Source of the DNA: Anaerolineae bacterium
GTDB taxonomy: Bacteria; Chloroflexota; Anaerolineae; Anaerolineales; E44-bin32
Direction of reading: 5' to 3'
Assembly (NCBI GenBank): GCA_011174825.1
Contig: DUEZ01000068.1
Span: 1 to 64,000, forward strand
DNA length: 64,000 nucleotides
Shown here: piece by piece, positions 8,482 through 16,410 of the stretch
Layout of the letters: each line of letters starts with the position of its first letter
Numbering within the stretch: the stretch's first letter is position 1
Made by a program: the position numbers and the translations under genes
The notes under the pieces: model-generated
Database searches by the model: none
Told to the model about the DNA's origin: nothing
Seen by the model: only the letters and a program-made list of their open reading frames with translations

Positions 8482-8718
8482 ATGAAGAAATTGATCGAGT
8501 TCATTGCAAAATCGCTGGTGGATGACCCAACGGAGGTCGTTGTAACGGAACGTAGTCGAAGAAAAGATGTGCTTTTATTGTTAAGTGTCGCTGAGGAGGA
8601 CATGGGACGGGTTATTGGACGCAATGGCCGCGTAGCCAGCGCGATGCGAACGCTTTTACGTGTGGCGGCTTCGCGTAAGGGTGTCCGGTCTAGTCTCGAC
8701 ATTATTGAGCGCGAATGA
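8482..8718 (+). CDS. khpA: KH-domain RNA-binding protein KhpA
   Basis: This is a small single-KH-domain protein of 78 residues. The GxxG RNA-contact loop is GRNG inside MGRVIGRNGRVASAMRTLL. KhpA proteins bind RNA, often together with KhpB (Jag), and affect cell size and ribosome biogenesis. The place between rpsP and rimM is conserved in many bacteria. Its stop overlaps the rimM start (ATGA), which suggests translational coupling. AAGGG lies upstream of the ATG. Confidence 0.9.
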   Translation: MKKLIEFIAKSLVDDPTEVVVTERSRRKDVLLLLSVAEEDMGRVIGRNGRVASAMRTLLRVAASRKGVRSSLDIIERE

Positions 8719-9263
8719 GTTTACCCAGATCAGGAGATTCACACGCCCGACAATCCCCGGAATTTTTGGATGTCGGGCGTATCCTTCGTCCTCATGGACT
8801 CCGGGGGGAATTGGTCTTTCAACCTTTCTCTGAGTTAGTACAAATTCTGAAACCTTCGATCGAAATCCATCTTGGATCTGAGTACACCTCCGGGATCGTT
8901 TCTGCGATCCGCCCCCATCGCTCGGGATACCTGCTATCGATTGAGGGCTGTGATGATCGAGATGCGGCCGAGAAGATGCGGGGTGAGGTGGTGCGTATTC
9001 GGTTCGAAATGGCGACGCCGCTTCAAGAGGGAGTTTACTACCACTGGCAAATCCTCGATCTGCCTGTTTTCACTACCGAGGGCGATCTCCTGGGGACGAT
9101 CGTTGAGATCCTCGAAACGGGCGCAAATGATATCTACGTGGTAAAAGATGAGCAGGACGGTGAAATCCTCCTTCCGGCGATAAAGGATGTCATCCTGAAG
9201 GTGGATTTGGAAACCTCAAGAATAATTGTGGATCTACCACTGGGCCTTCAATCAGAGAAATAG
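8715..9263 (+). CDS. rimM: Ribosome maturation factor RimM
   Basis: RimM helps mature the 30S head by binding uS19. The N-terminal RimM domain begins at about residue 18 (LDVGRILRPHGLRGELVFQP). The C-terminal PRC-barrel covers about 100-180 and includes YYHWQILDLPVF, GANDIYVV and ILLPAIKDVI. The protein has 182 residues. The ATG overlaps the khpA stop by 4 bp. The usual next genes, trmD and rplS, do not follow; a Roadblock gene comes about 200 bp later. Confidence 0.94.
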   Translation: MSLPRSGDSHARQSPEFLDVGRILRPHGLRGELVFQPFSELVQILKPSIEIHLGSEYTSGIVSAIRPHRSGYLLSIEGCDDRDAAEKMRGEVVRIRFEMATPLQEGVYYHWQILDLPVFTTEGDLLGTIVEILETGANDIYVVKDEQDGEILLPAIKDVILKVDLETSRIIVDLPLGLQSEK

Positions 9264-9460
9264 ACGAAACCAGATTTTCCCTCGCGTCCCATGAAAGAAC
9301 GGCTCAACCACGACCTATCTTGCTCTGTATACGAGGCTGGTCTCTTATTCGAGCGTGTAATTTCAGTACACTCATGGTTCTAATTGCCATGAAGCTTGCT
9401 CACTAAAACTGGCTATGGTAGACTTCAACCGTTCTATTTTTTGTATGGAAAACACCTTCG

Positions 9461-9835
9461 ATGGAGAGATCACGCACCGATTTGATGGTCGACCGCTTAC
9501 GGGTTTTACAGGCCCGTACACCGGACGTCGAGGCTTCAGCGGTAGTCAGTATGGATGGTTTAACCATGGCTTCCGCACTCCCTGCAGAGCTTGAGGAAGA
9601 CCGTGTCTCAGCTATGTCAGCGGCGATGCTCAGCCTTGGTGAGCGAATTGCTGGTGAACTGGGACGGGGTGACTTGCACGAAGTCTATATTCATGGTCAC
9701 GAAGGTTACGTTCTGCTGACATCCATTGGAGACGAATCTGTTCTTACCGTGTTAGCAAGACACAAGGCCAAGCTTGGGCTAGTGTTCCTAGAGATGCGGC
9801 GGGCAGCGGAGGATTTAGTGCAGCTGGTGGGTTGA
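9461..9835 (+). CDS. Roadblock/LC7 domain protein
   Basis: This 124-residue protein is a single Roadblock/LC7 fold. Typical features are VEASAVVSMDGLTMASALP, RVSAMSAAMLSLGERIAGEL and the C-terminal LTVLARHKAKLGLVFLEMRRAA. Bacterial Roadblock proteins usually act as partners or activators of MglA-type small GTPases. No GTPase gene is within the window. A possible promoter TTGCTC-17-TAGACT lies at 9396-9424. It stands alone between rimM and pyrG. Confidence 0.85.
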   Translation: MERSRTDLMVDRLRVLQARTPDVEASAVVSMDGLTMASALPAELEEDRVSAMSAAMLSLGERIAGELGRGDLHEVYIHGHEGYVLLTSIGDESVLTVLARHKAKLGLVFLEMRRAAEDLVQLVG

Positions 9836-9879
9836 TGAAGATACCACAAAGAAGTTGTTGTACATTATCCTGACATTAA

Positions 9880-9912
9880 GTGGGGAGGTCGCCGAAGGAC
9901 GGCCCTCCCCAC
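9880..9912 (+). promoter_or_regulatory. Strong hairpin in the pyrG leader
   Basis: A perfect 9-bp stem GTGGGGAGG (9880-9888) / CCTCCCCAC (9904-9912) lies 43 bp before pyrG. No uridine run follows, so it is either a weak terminator for the Roadblock gene or part of a pyrG control element. Confidence 0.5.
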
Positions 9913-9955
9913 CGCCCTTTATAGGCAAGAGAGGGATTCCTGGCTGGAGGTCAAG

Positions 9956-11608
9956 ATGAGTAAATACATCTTTATCACGGGAGGGGTCGTCAGTTCTGCA
10001 GGTAAGGGAGTAACAGCGGCAGCGATGGGTAAGCTGCTTAAAGAGCGAGGCTTTGATGTATCGATTCAGAAGCTGGATCCCTATATCAATGTCGATCCAG
10101 GAACGATGAGTCCCTATCAGCACGGTGAAGTCTTCGTCCTGGATGATGGATCGGAGACCGACCTGGATTTAGGTCACTATGAACGTTTTATTGATACCAG
10201 TTTGAATAATGTGTGTAATGTGACAACGGGCCAGATCTATTCGGAAGTGATCTCCCAGGAGAGGCGAGGTGACTTTCTTGGGGGTACGATCCAAGTCATC
10301 CCGCATATCACGAACGAGATTAAACGACGGATTGGGCTCGTTCCACAGACAATGAAAGCTGAAGTTGTTATCGTTGAAGTCGGCGGAACGGTGGGAGACA
10401 TCGAATCACTGCCGTTCTTAGAGGCGTTGCGTCAGATGCGTTCTGACGTTGGTCGTGATAATACGATGTATGTACACGTAACTTGGTTGCCTCACATTGG
10501 TGCGACTGGGGAGTTGAAGACTAAGCCCACACAGCACTCTGTGCGTGAATTGAGGTCAATCGGTATTCAGCCAGATGTCATCATCGCTCGATCGGACTAT
10601 CCTATTCCGGAAGAACTGCGGGAAAAGATAGCGTTATTTTGTGATGTTAAACCACGTGAGGTCATCCCACTAACCACATGCAAGATCTTGTATGAGGTAC
10701 CGCTTGTTTTGGAGCATGAGGGTTTGGGCGAAATTGCGCTTAGTCGTTTGGGGCTTATCCGACGATGCGCGCCGGACTGGTCGGAGTGGGAACAATTGGT
10801 CGCAGCAGGCGAGATCCCGAAACCTAAAGTACGTATCGCGTTGGTCGGCAAGTACATCGAGCTTCAGGATGCATACATGAGCGTACGTGAAGCTTTGCAG
10901 CACGCGGCCCTGGCAGTGGGAGTGGATACCGAAATCCTTTGGTTACACTCTACAGATTTAGAAAGTGATAAGGGATGGAAAGACCTCGATTCGGCTCATG
11001 GCATTATTGTTCCAGGTGGATTTGGCTCTCGAGGAATCGAAGGAAAAATAGCTGCCGCGCGGTTCGCTCGCCAGAATCAGATTCCATACCTGGGATTGTG
11101 CCTAGGGATGCAGGTTATGGTCATTGAATTTGGCCGACATGTATTGGGTTCAGAAAGCGTCAACTCCACCGAATTCAACCGTAGCACATCGCATCCCGTG
11201 ATCGATCTGCTACCTGAACAAGGCAGCATCACTGAGATGGGGGGTACAATGCGATTGGGTCTCTATCCCTGTAAGTTGATCCCTGGGACAATCGCTGAGC
11301 AAGCATATAAGCAGGAGCTTGTGGAGGAACGTCATCGCCATCGCTATGAATTTAAAAACATCTATCGTGAGATCCTTGGCGAGCACGGGATGGTGTTCTC
11401 TGGTCTTTCACCCGATGACCGGCTGGTCGAGATTGTGGAGTTGACTGACCATCCCTTCATGGTTGGATGCCAGTTTCATCCTGAATTCCTTTCTCGACCC
11501 AATAACCCCCATCCGTTGTTCCGTTCGTTCCTGGAAAGTGTTGTCGCGAGAGCACAAGATCTAGCACAAGAGGAATCCGAGGCGCTCAGCGCCGAGAAAG
11601 CCGACTAG
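9956..11608 (+). CDS. pyrG: CTP synthase
   Basis: The enzyme aminates UTP to CTP with ATP and glutamine, the last step of pyrimidine nucleotide synthesis. The N-terminal amidoligase domain begins [20 protein letters not shown] and contains the dense [21 protein letters not shown] segment. The C-terminal class I glutamine amidotransferase domain has the nucleophile Cys at about residue 382 in LGLCLGMQ and the His/Glu pair in CQFHPEF. It encodes 550 residues, a normal length. GGAGG lies upstream of the ATG. Confidence 0.97.
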   Translation: MSKYIFITGGVVSSAGKGVTAAAMGKLLKERGFDVSIQKLDPYINVDPGTMSPYQHGEVFVLDDGSETDLDLGHYERFIDTSLNNVCNVTTGQIYSEVISQERRGDFLGGTIQVIPHITNEIKRRIGLVPQTMKAEVVIVEVGGTVGDIESLPFLEALRQMRSDVGRDNTMYVHVTWLPHIGATGELKTKPTQHSVRELRSIGIQPDVIIARSDYPIPEELREKIALFCDVKPREVIPLTTCKILYEVPLVLEHEGLGEIALSRLGLIRRCAPDWSEWEQLVAAGEIPKPKVRIALVGKYIELQDAYMSVREALQHAALAVGVDTEILWLHSTDLESDKGWKDLDSAHGIIVPGGFGSRGIEGKIAAARFARQNQIPYLGLCLGMQVMVIEFGRHVLGSESVNSTEFNRSTSHPVIDLLPEQGSITEMGGTMRLGLYPCKLIPGTIAEQAYKQELVEERHRHRYEFKNIYREILGEHGMVFSGLSPDDRLVEIVELTDHPFMVGCQFHPEFLSRPNNPHPLFRSFLESVVARAQDLAQEESEALSAEKAD

Positions 11609-11807
11609 TTGGGAAAGCGCACGAGTTGAATACAAGTTTTTCTGAGGACATCTGAGACGCTCAGAATATCATTTCCACAGCGAACTGTGGCTCCAAGTTT
11701 TACAGATTTAGATCGCATAGCCATACCCTGGGATGAATTTCTTACTCCGGGGTGTTATCCTTGACTGGCGAGTTTACTGCTTGTTTGTTACTTTAGGAGG
11801 TACTGAA

Positions 11808-12971
11808 ATGACGATGACATCTCGTGAACGCGTGCTCTCCGCTATCAATCATGAAGAACCTGATCGAGTCCCTATTGTGATTGGGGTCAGCAATGCAACC
11901 GGAATTAAAATGAAACCCTATCAGGGTATAAAAGAGTTGATCGGCATTGAAGCGCCTGATCATTATATTTATCGATGGCCCGAACTGGGTACGGCAGAAA
12001 TTGACGAAGCTACTATGCAGCGTTTACATAGTGATGTGCGCGGTGTCAGGGATAGTCATCCCCTGGAAACGCTGAGGCGTAATCAAGAGCGCCAACCGCA
12101 CAGCCCTTTCATTGATTCTTGGGGCAGTGGGCAATTGGAAATCGAGCCTGGTGTGTGGTTTCCGGGTGTTCACCCTCTATCCGATGCAACGATCATCGAA
12201 GAGATCGAGGCTTATCCTGGCTGGCCAGACATGAGCGACCCAACCCGTATCGCTCATGTCAAGGAGACAGCCAGACGCCTGGCTGATCAAAATGAGTATG
12301 CCATAATGGCAACACCCTGGCTTTTATTCCCATTCGAACGCGCCCATGCTATGCAGGGCATGGATGTCTTTTTATTGAACATGGTCATGTATCCAGAATT
12401 TGCTAAAGCGCTCTTGCATAAGATCACCGAGGTGTGCAAATCACTCATGGGGCCTTTTCTTGAGGAGCTGGGAGACAATGTCGATATCATCAAAATAGGT
12501 GACGATTTAGGAACGCATGATCGTTTGATGATCTCTCCTAAAATGTATCGAGAGATCTTAAAACCACTCCATGCGGACTATATTCAATTCATTAAAGAAC
12601 GCAGCAAGGCTAAGGTATTTTTCCATTCAGATGGTGATGTATTCGCGCTGATCGATGATTTTATTGAGATTGGTGTTGATATTCTCAATCCTATTCAAAC
12701 ATCAGCTGGCAAAATGAGTGATCTTGAGGCATTGAAAAAGCGCTATGGTAAAAACCTGGTTTTTTGTGGTGCGATTGATACCCACCGTATCCTACCCTTC
12801 GGCAGTCCCGATCAGGTCCAGCAGGAAGTCCGCAGGGTGATGCAAATTCTCGGGCCTGGTGGAGGTTATATGGTGGCATCTGTTCATACAATCATGAACG
12901 ATGTGCCCCCTGAGAATGTGCTGGCCATGGTTGATGCTGTGGAAAAATTTGGGACCTACCCGCTCAATTAA
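11808..12971 (+). CDS. Uroporphyrinogen decarboxylase-family protein (probable methyltransferase)
   Basis: This 387-residue protein has the UroD/MtaA/CmuA fold. It starts MTMTSRERVLSAINHEEPDR, the usual opening of this group, and ends with GGYMVASVHTIMNDVPPENV. The HxD-type segment KAKVFFHSDGDVF and the FCGAIDTHRILPFG region fit corrinoid-linked methyltransferases rather than haem synthesis. No other haem gene or corrinoid protein gene is adjacent, so the substrate is unknown. The start is set by AGGAGG 9 bp before ATG 11808. An open frame reaches back to 11733 without support. Confidence 0.85.
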   Translation: MTMTSRERVLSAINHEEPDRVPIVIGVSNATGIKMKPYQGIKELIGIEAPDHYIYRWPELGTAEIDEATMQRLHSDVRGVRDSHPLETLRRNQERQPHSPFIDSWGSGQLEIEPGVWFPGVHPLSDATIIEEIEAYPGWPDMSDPTRIAHVKETARRLADQNEYAIMATPWLLFPFERAHAMQGMDVFLLNMVMYPEFAKALLHKITEVCKSLMGPFLEELGDNVDIIKIGDDLGTHDRLMISPKMYREILKPLHADYIQFIKERSKAKVFFHSDGDVFALIDDFIEIGVDILNPIQTSAGKMSDLEALKKRYGKNLVFCGAIDTHRILPFGSPDQVQQEVRRVMQILGPGGGYMVASVHTIMNDVPPENVLAMVDAVEKFGTYPLN

Positions 12972-13502
12972 GAATAGTCATGAGGAACCCTCCGACACTA
13001 CATAAGGTATATATGCATGTACCGAGATCGTTAGGTCATCAATTCAGGATTAAAAATCCTAATGAGAACGACGAGCGTTTGGAATTATTGTTCTGTGATG
13101 ACGATTGTGTCGGATAGCAAGAGCGTCTATATGCTCGTTGAAAGAGATATCAGATTATTGCAAGGAAAATTCGCCTCAGCATTCGCGTGAACTGACACTT
13201 CGATATCACCCTATGTCTCGCTTATCTATCAGCACAAGATCGCTCAGCTTGAAGCCCTTATACCTTGTTGACCAAATAAGCTGGTTTGAGTTGGATAGGG
13301 TCATCAGGGAACCCTCAGCCTGTCCACTTAGCGCGGGGTGTCCTGTTATTTGACATCCTTCTAATGTTGAAATGCGTTCGGAAATAGACTATGCTGTATT
13401 GGTTCAGGAATTGAGGAATTATTTTTTCGAAGTATTTCCACAGGAATATAGAACCGAAAATTGGTTGTGTAGACCTTCCAACAAGGAGGGTTAGTCAGGA
13501 TC
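12972..13502. other. Intergenic region without a supported gene
   Basis: This stretch holds 531 bp. Its open frames are short and give protein-unlike translations. I see no clear terminator. AAGGAGG at about 13483-13490 is upstream of the next gene. Confidence 0.5.
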
Positions 13503-14540
13503 ATGAAGGACGAAGTCTTAGCAATGCCTTACAAACCAAACTGGATCATCCGCTTTTTTGCATGGGTTAATAGATTACCGTTCCCAGCTTGGCTTTTTTA
13601 TATCTTAATCCTTTTGATAGGGTGTGCTATACAACATCTTTATGCTTGGTGGAAGGGGTTTTTAGAGATTGGCTTATTCAACGTCTTTTTAGCCCTGAGT
13701 GGGATCTGGTTGGTTGAACAACTATATTATTTTGGTCATTTGAACCCTCAAATTGCCCGTCAGGCGTTGGATGAAATCCGCCCACTATTGGATTTAGATG
13801 ATGAGGGATTCAAGCTCTTATCCTATGAATTCACAATGGTCCCTGCCTCGCCGCCACTCATTTTGCCTATGCTGGGATTTTTATTCGGCTTGGTCTTCGC
13901 TGCGGCTGTTCGCCCTTCTTCACCAGAAATAAATTACGCTTTTCCTGAATTTCTCTTTCTCAGTTGGGGGCTCACACACACGATGACATTTGTATCTGTC
14001 TACGCGATCATTCGGCAACTGGGTATGGTAAATCAAGTCATTACGCAAATTAATAAACTGGATATCTACAACCTCAATTCACTCTATGGGCTTTCAAGGT
14101 TGACAGCTTCCATCGGGGTTGCAATCATCGTGATTACTTTCTTGACCAGCTTTATCCTTGTGCCCCAACATATTGAAAGCACACTTCATGTTGTTTTTTA
14201 CCTATCGTTCTTAATATTAGCGTTGGCGGTTTTCGTTCTTCCATTGACCGAAATCAACCGCCGGTTGAGAGAGGAGAAAAACCGCCTCCTAAAAGTTGTA
14301 AACACGCATATTGAGGATATGTTCGAAAAGGTTCGGGTAGATATTCAGTCCAACGAAATGGAACAAATGCAGACACTTCATGTCGGCATCGATATCATGC
14401 TCAAGGAGAAAGCGCTTCTTGAAACCATTCCAACCTGGCCCTGGGCGCCGAGCACCTTTCGAGGTTTTCTTGCAGCCGTATTCTTACCGCTCTTTATATG
14501 GTTGGTGCAACAGTTATTGGGACGCTTAATGGGGTTTTAG
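13503..14540 (+). CDS. Multi-pass membrane protein of unknown function
   Basis: The 345-residue protein has about six to seven hydrophobic segments. A pair spans residues 28-85 (LFYILILLIGCAIQHLYAWW onward), one is around 120-140 (ILPMLGFLFGLVFAAAV), two are around 155-175 and 205-225, one is around 230-250, and a last one precedes the C-terminus. Between the last two lies a charged, probably helical cytoplasmic stretch (NRRLREEKNRLLKVVNTHIE). I do not recognise the family. It is followed 100 bp later by an ICMT-like methyltransferase on the same strand. Confidence 0.7.
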   Translation: MKDEVLAMPYKPNWIIRFFAWVNRLPFPAWLFYILILLIGCAIQHLYAWWKGFLEIGLFNVFLALSGIWLVEQLYYFGHLNPQIARQALDEIRPLLDLDDEGFKLLSYEFTMVPASPPLILPMLGFLFGLVFAAAVRPSSPEINYAFPEFLFLSWGLTHTMTFVSVYAIIRQLGMVNQVITQINKLDIYNLNSLYGLSRLTASIGVAIIVITFLTSFILVPQHIESTLHVVFYLSFLILALAVFVLPLTEINRRLREEKNRLLKVVNTHIEDMFEKVRVDIQSNEMEQMQTLHVGIDIMLKEKALLETIPTWPWAPSTFRGFLAAVFLPLFIWLVQQLLGRLMGF

Positions 14541-14639
14541 GGGTATCGTCTAGGGCGGACCTCGGAGCCTCAATTCAAAGCTGTCATACGGCATCAAAAA
14601 TATGTTGCTTTGAAGAACTTCTAGGAAGAGGTTTTTGAG

Positions 14640-15101
14640 ATGAAACATAAAGTCTTAGAAAACCTGGGATTAATCGTCAATGGGCTTTCGATAGCTGTTT
14701 TCATTTTTCTGGGGAATCTCATTGAAGTCTCTCTTCGTTGGCCTTATTTTAAGTACATCGGATGGATATTACTAGGGATAGGATTGTTTTTAATTGCAGT
14801 CTCAACCTACACTCTTATTAGCAATCGCGGAAAAGGGCTAATTGATTGGGGCATCTATGGCATTGTTCGACACCCGATGTATGTGGGCGCAATGTTGGCA
14901 TTTTTATCGTGGGTATTTTTCCTTCCACATTGGCTCACGTTATTAATTGCATCAATAAATATCGTTATTGTTTATTTGTTTATTCTTCAAGGAGAACGAC
15001 GGAATCTCGAACTCTTCGGTAGTGATTACGAATCATATATTGAGAATGTACCAAGGGTAAACTTTATAGCAGGCTTTTTAAAATCTTTGCTCAGAAGATA
15101 A
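14640..15101 (+). CDS. Isoprenylcysteine carboxyl methyltransferase-family protein
   Basis: This small integral membrane methyltransferase of the ICMT/PEMT type has 153 residues. The family signature is YGIVRHPMYVGAML, whose RHPMY binds S-adenosylmethionine, followed by the late ERRNLELFGSDYESY. Four hydrophobic segments are visible. Bacterial members methylate lipids or small isoprenoid or aromatic substrates, and the substrate here cannot be told. AGGAAGAGG lies upstream of ATG 14640. Confidence 0.85.
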   Translation: MKHKVLENLGLIVNGLSIAVFIFLGNLIEVSLRWPYFKYIGWILLGIGLFLIAVSTYTLISNRGKGLIDWGIYGIVRHPMYVGAMLAFLSWVFFLPHWLTLLIASINIVIVYLFILQGERRNLELFGSDYESYIENVPRVNFIAGFLKSLLRR

Positions 15102-15198
15102 ATCAGGTCTTGACTTGTATATCTATTCGTTGTTGGTTCGAAATCGCATAGGAATTTATCCGTACTACCGTTGGTTGGAGAAGCTTAGGGGAATGAAA

Positions 15199-15225
15199 AA
15201 AGGGCGTTATTTCCTATCGCCCTTT
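15199..15225 (-). terminator. Terminator of the minus-strand recG-coaD operon
   Basis: An 8-bp stem AAAGGGCG (15199-15206) / CGCCCTTT (15218-15225) reads into TTTTTTCATTC on the minus strand. It lies 35 bp past the coiled-coil gene and may also stop plus-strand transcripts. Confidence 0.75.
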
Positions 15226-15260
15226 CTATTCTGCAGATTGTGAAACAAATAACCCCACAC

Positions 15261-15779
15261 CTATTCTTCTACTTCTTCAAACTCTTCTACTTCAGGATTT
15301 GCTGAGGTTTCCCGCTCAGTTTGAAGAAGGATTTGTTTCTCAGCAGTTAGTTTTGCGATTCCATTGCGGGCCTGAGTGATCAAACGAGTGAGTTCAGCCT
15401 CCAGAGAACCAAGGGTTTCGATGATATAGTCATCAGCGTCGCGACGGACAGCTTCTGCGTCCGCACGAGCTTGGTCGATGATCTGCTCGGCTCTTGTTTG
15501 AGCTGCTTCCACGATGGCATCGCGCGAAACGAACTCATCCCCCTTTTTCTTAGCAAGGGCTATTGTTCGGTTGGCTTCTTCTTGTGATTGTGCGAGTACT
15601 CGATCTCGCTGGGCCAGAACCTGCTGGGCCTTTTTAACTTCCTCGGGGATCGAAATACGCATCTGGTCGATGATCTCCAGCATTCTGTCCTCATCCACAA
15701 TTACATTGTGGGTGAGAGGGATCAACCGACTCTCGTTAAAAAGCTCTTCCAGACGATCCACCAGGTGCAGGATGTCCAT
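15261..15779 (-). CDS. DivIVA/SepIVA-like coiled-coil protein
   Basis: The 172-residue protein starts with a short conserved segment (MDILHLVDRLEELFNESRLI). A long charged helix from about 40 to 150 follows, rich in Glu, Gln, Arg and Ala and predicted to be a coiled coil. It ends in an acidic tail (EVEEFEEVEE). It has no signal peptide. Proteins of this sort beside coaD are seen in Actinobacteria and Chloroflexota and are often labelled DivIVA-like or V-ATPase subunit H-like. A cytoskeletal or cell-pole role is an inference. It is the last gene of the operon before the terminator. Confidence 0.7.
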   Translation of the reverse strand: MDILHLVDRLEELFNESRLIPLTHNVIVDEDRMLEIIDQMRISIPEEVKKAQQVLAQRDRVLAQSQEEANRTIALAKKKGDEFVSRDAIVEAAQTRAEQIIDQARADAEAVRRDADDYIIETLGSLEAELTRLITQARNGIAKLTAEKQILLQTERETSANPEVEEFEEVEE

Positions 15780-15882
15780 ATTTACCTCCGGTCCGCCAAT
15801 GAAGTCTATAGGACCGCCTATGATGGGTGCAAGGTTTAGACCGAAGCGTACACCAGACCGGGATTATGGTCAACTCAGGTTT

Positions 15883-16410
15883 TTAATCCCTCAGCGAGGT
15901 CATGGGAATCATGTTCGGTCCATCTTCGCCAAGTTCAATAAATCGTGCTGTGAGCATCTTGGCCACATGATCTGGCACAAGGCTGCTGACATCACCTCCA
16001 AGCAAAGCGATTTCTTTCACCGTGGTTCCGGTAAGAAAGCTGTGTTCCTCGCTTGTGATGAGCGCAATGACGTCTATCTCAGGCGCTAACCTGTGATTCG
16101 CTAAAGCCATGCGAAACTCGTGTTCAAAATCGGAGAACACCCGCAGTCCACGTACGATCACCTGGGCGTTCACTTCACGGCAATATTTAACGATCAATCC
16201 GCTAAATTGTGTGGCTTTTATGCGATCGTTCTTAGCAAAAGCCTGGTTCACAAGCTCAAGACGCTCCTCAGGCGAAAACAGCAAGCTCTTCTGAGGTTTA
16301 TCGTAGACTGCGATGATGAGTTCATCGAACAGCCGTACTGCTCTTTGGGCGATATCAATGTGTCCATTGTGGATTGGGTCAAAAGTACCTGGGAAAACGG
16401 CTCGAACCAT
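15883..16410 (-). CDS. coaD: Pantetheine-phosphate adenylyltransferase
   Basis: CoaD transfers AMP to 4'-phosphopantetheine, the penultimate step in coenzyme A synthesis. The nucleotidyltransferase motif GTFDPIHNGH is at the N-terminus. The second conserved block is HSFLTGTTVKEIALLGGDVS, equivalent to the ISSTxVRE region. It encodes 175 residues. The ATG at 16410 overlaps the recG stop by one base (TGATG) with GGAGAGATC upstream. A longer frame from 16440 inside recG is not needed. Confidence 0.95.
   Translation of the reverse strand: MVRAVFPGTFDPIHNGHIDIAQRAVRLFDELIIAVYDKPQKSLLFSPEERLELVNQAFAKNDRIKATQFSGLIVKYCREVNAQVIVRGLRVFSDFEHEFRMALANHRLAPEIDVIALITSEEHSFLTGTTVKEIALLGGDVSSLVPDHVAKMLTARFIELGEDGPNMIPMTSLRD

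Noticed and set aside
13105-13353. 82-codon frame in the gap after the UroD-family gene
   Set aside because: The composition is unlike a protein, there is no ribosome site and no family is recognisable.
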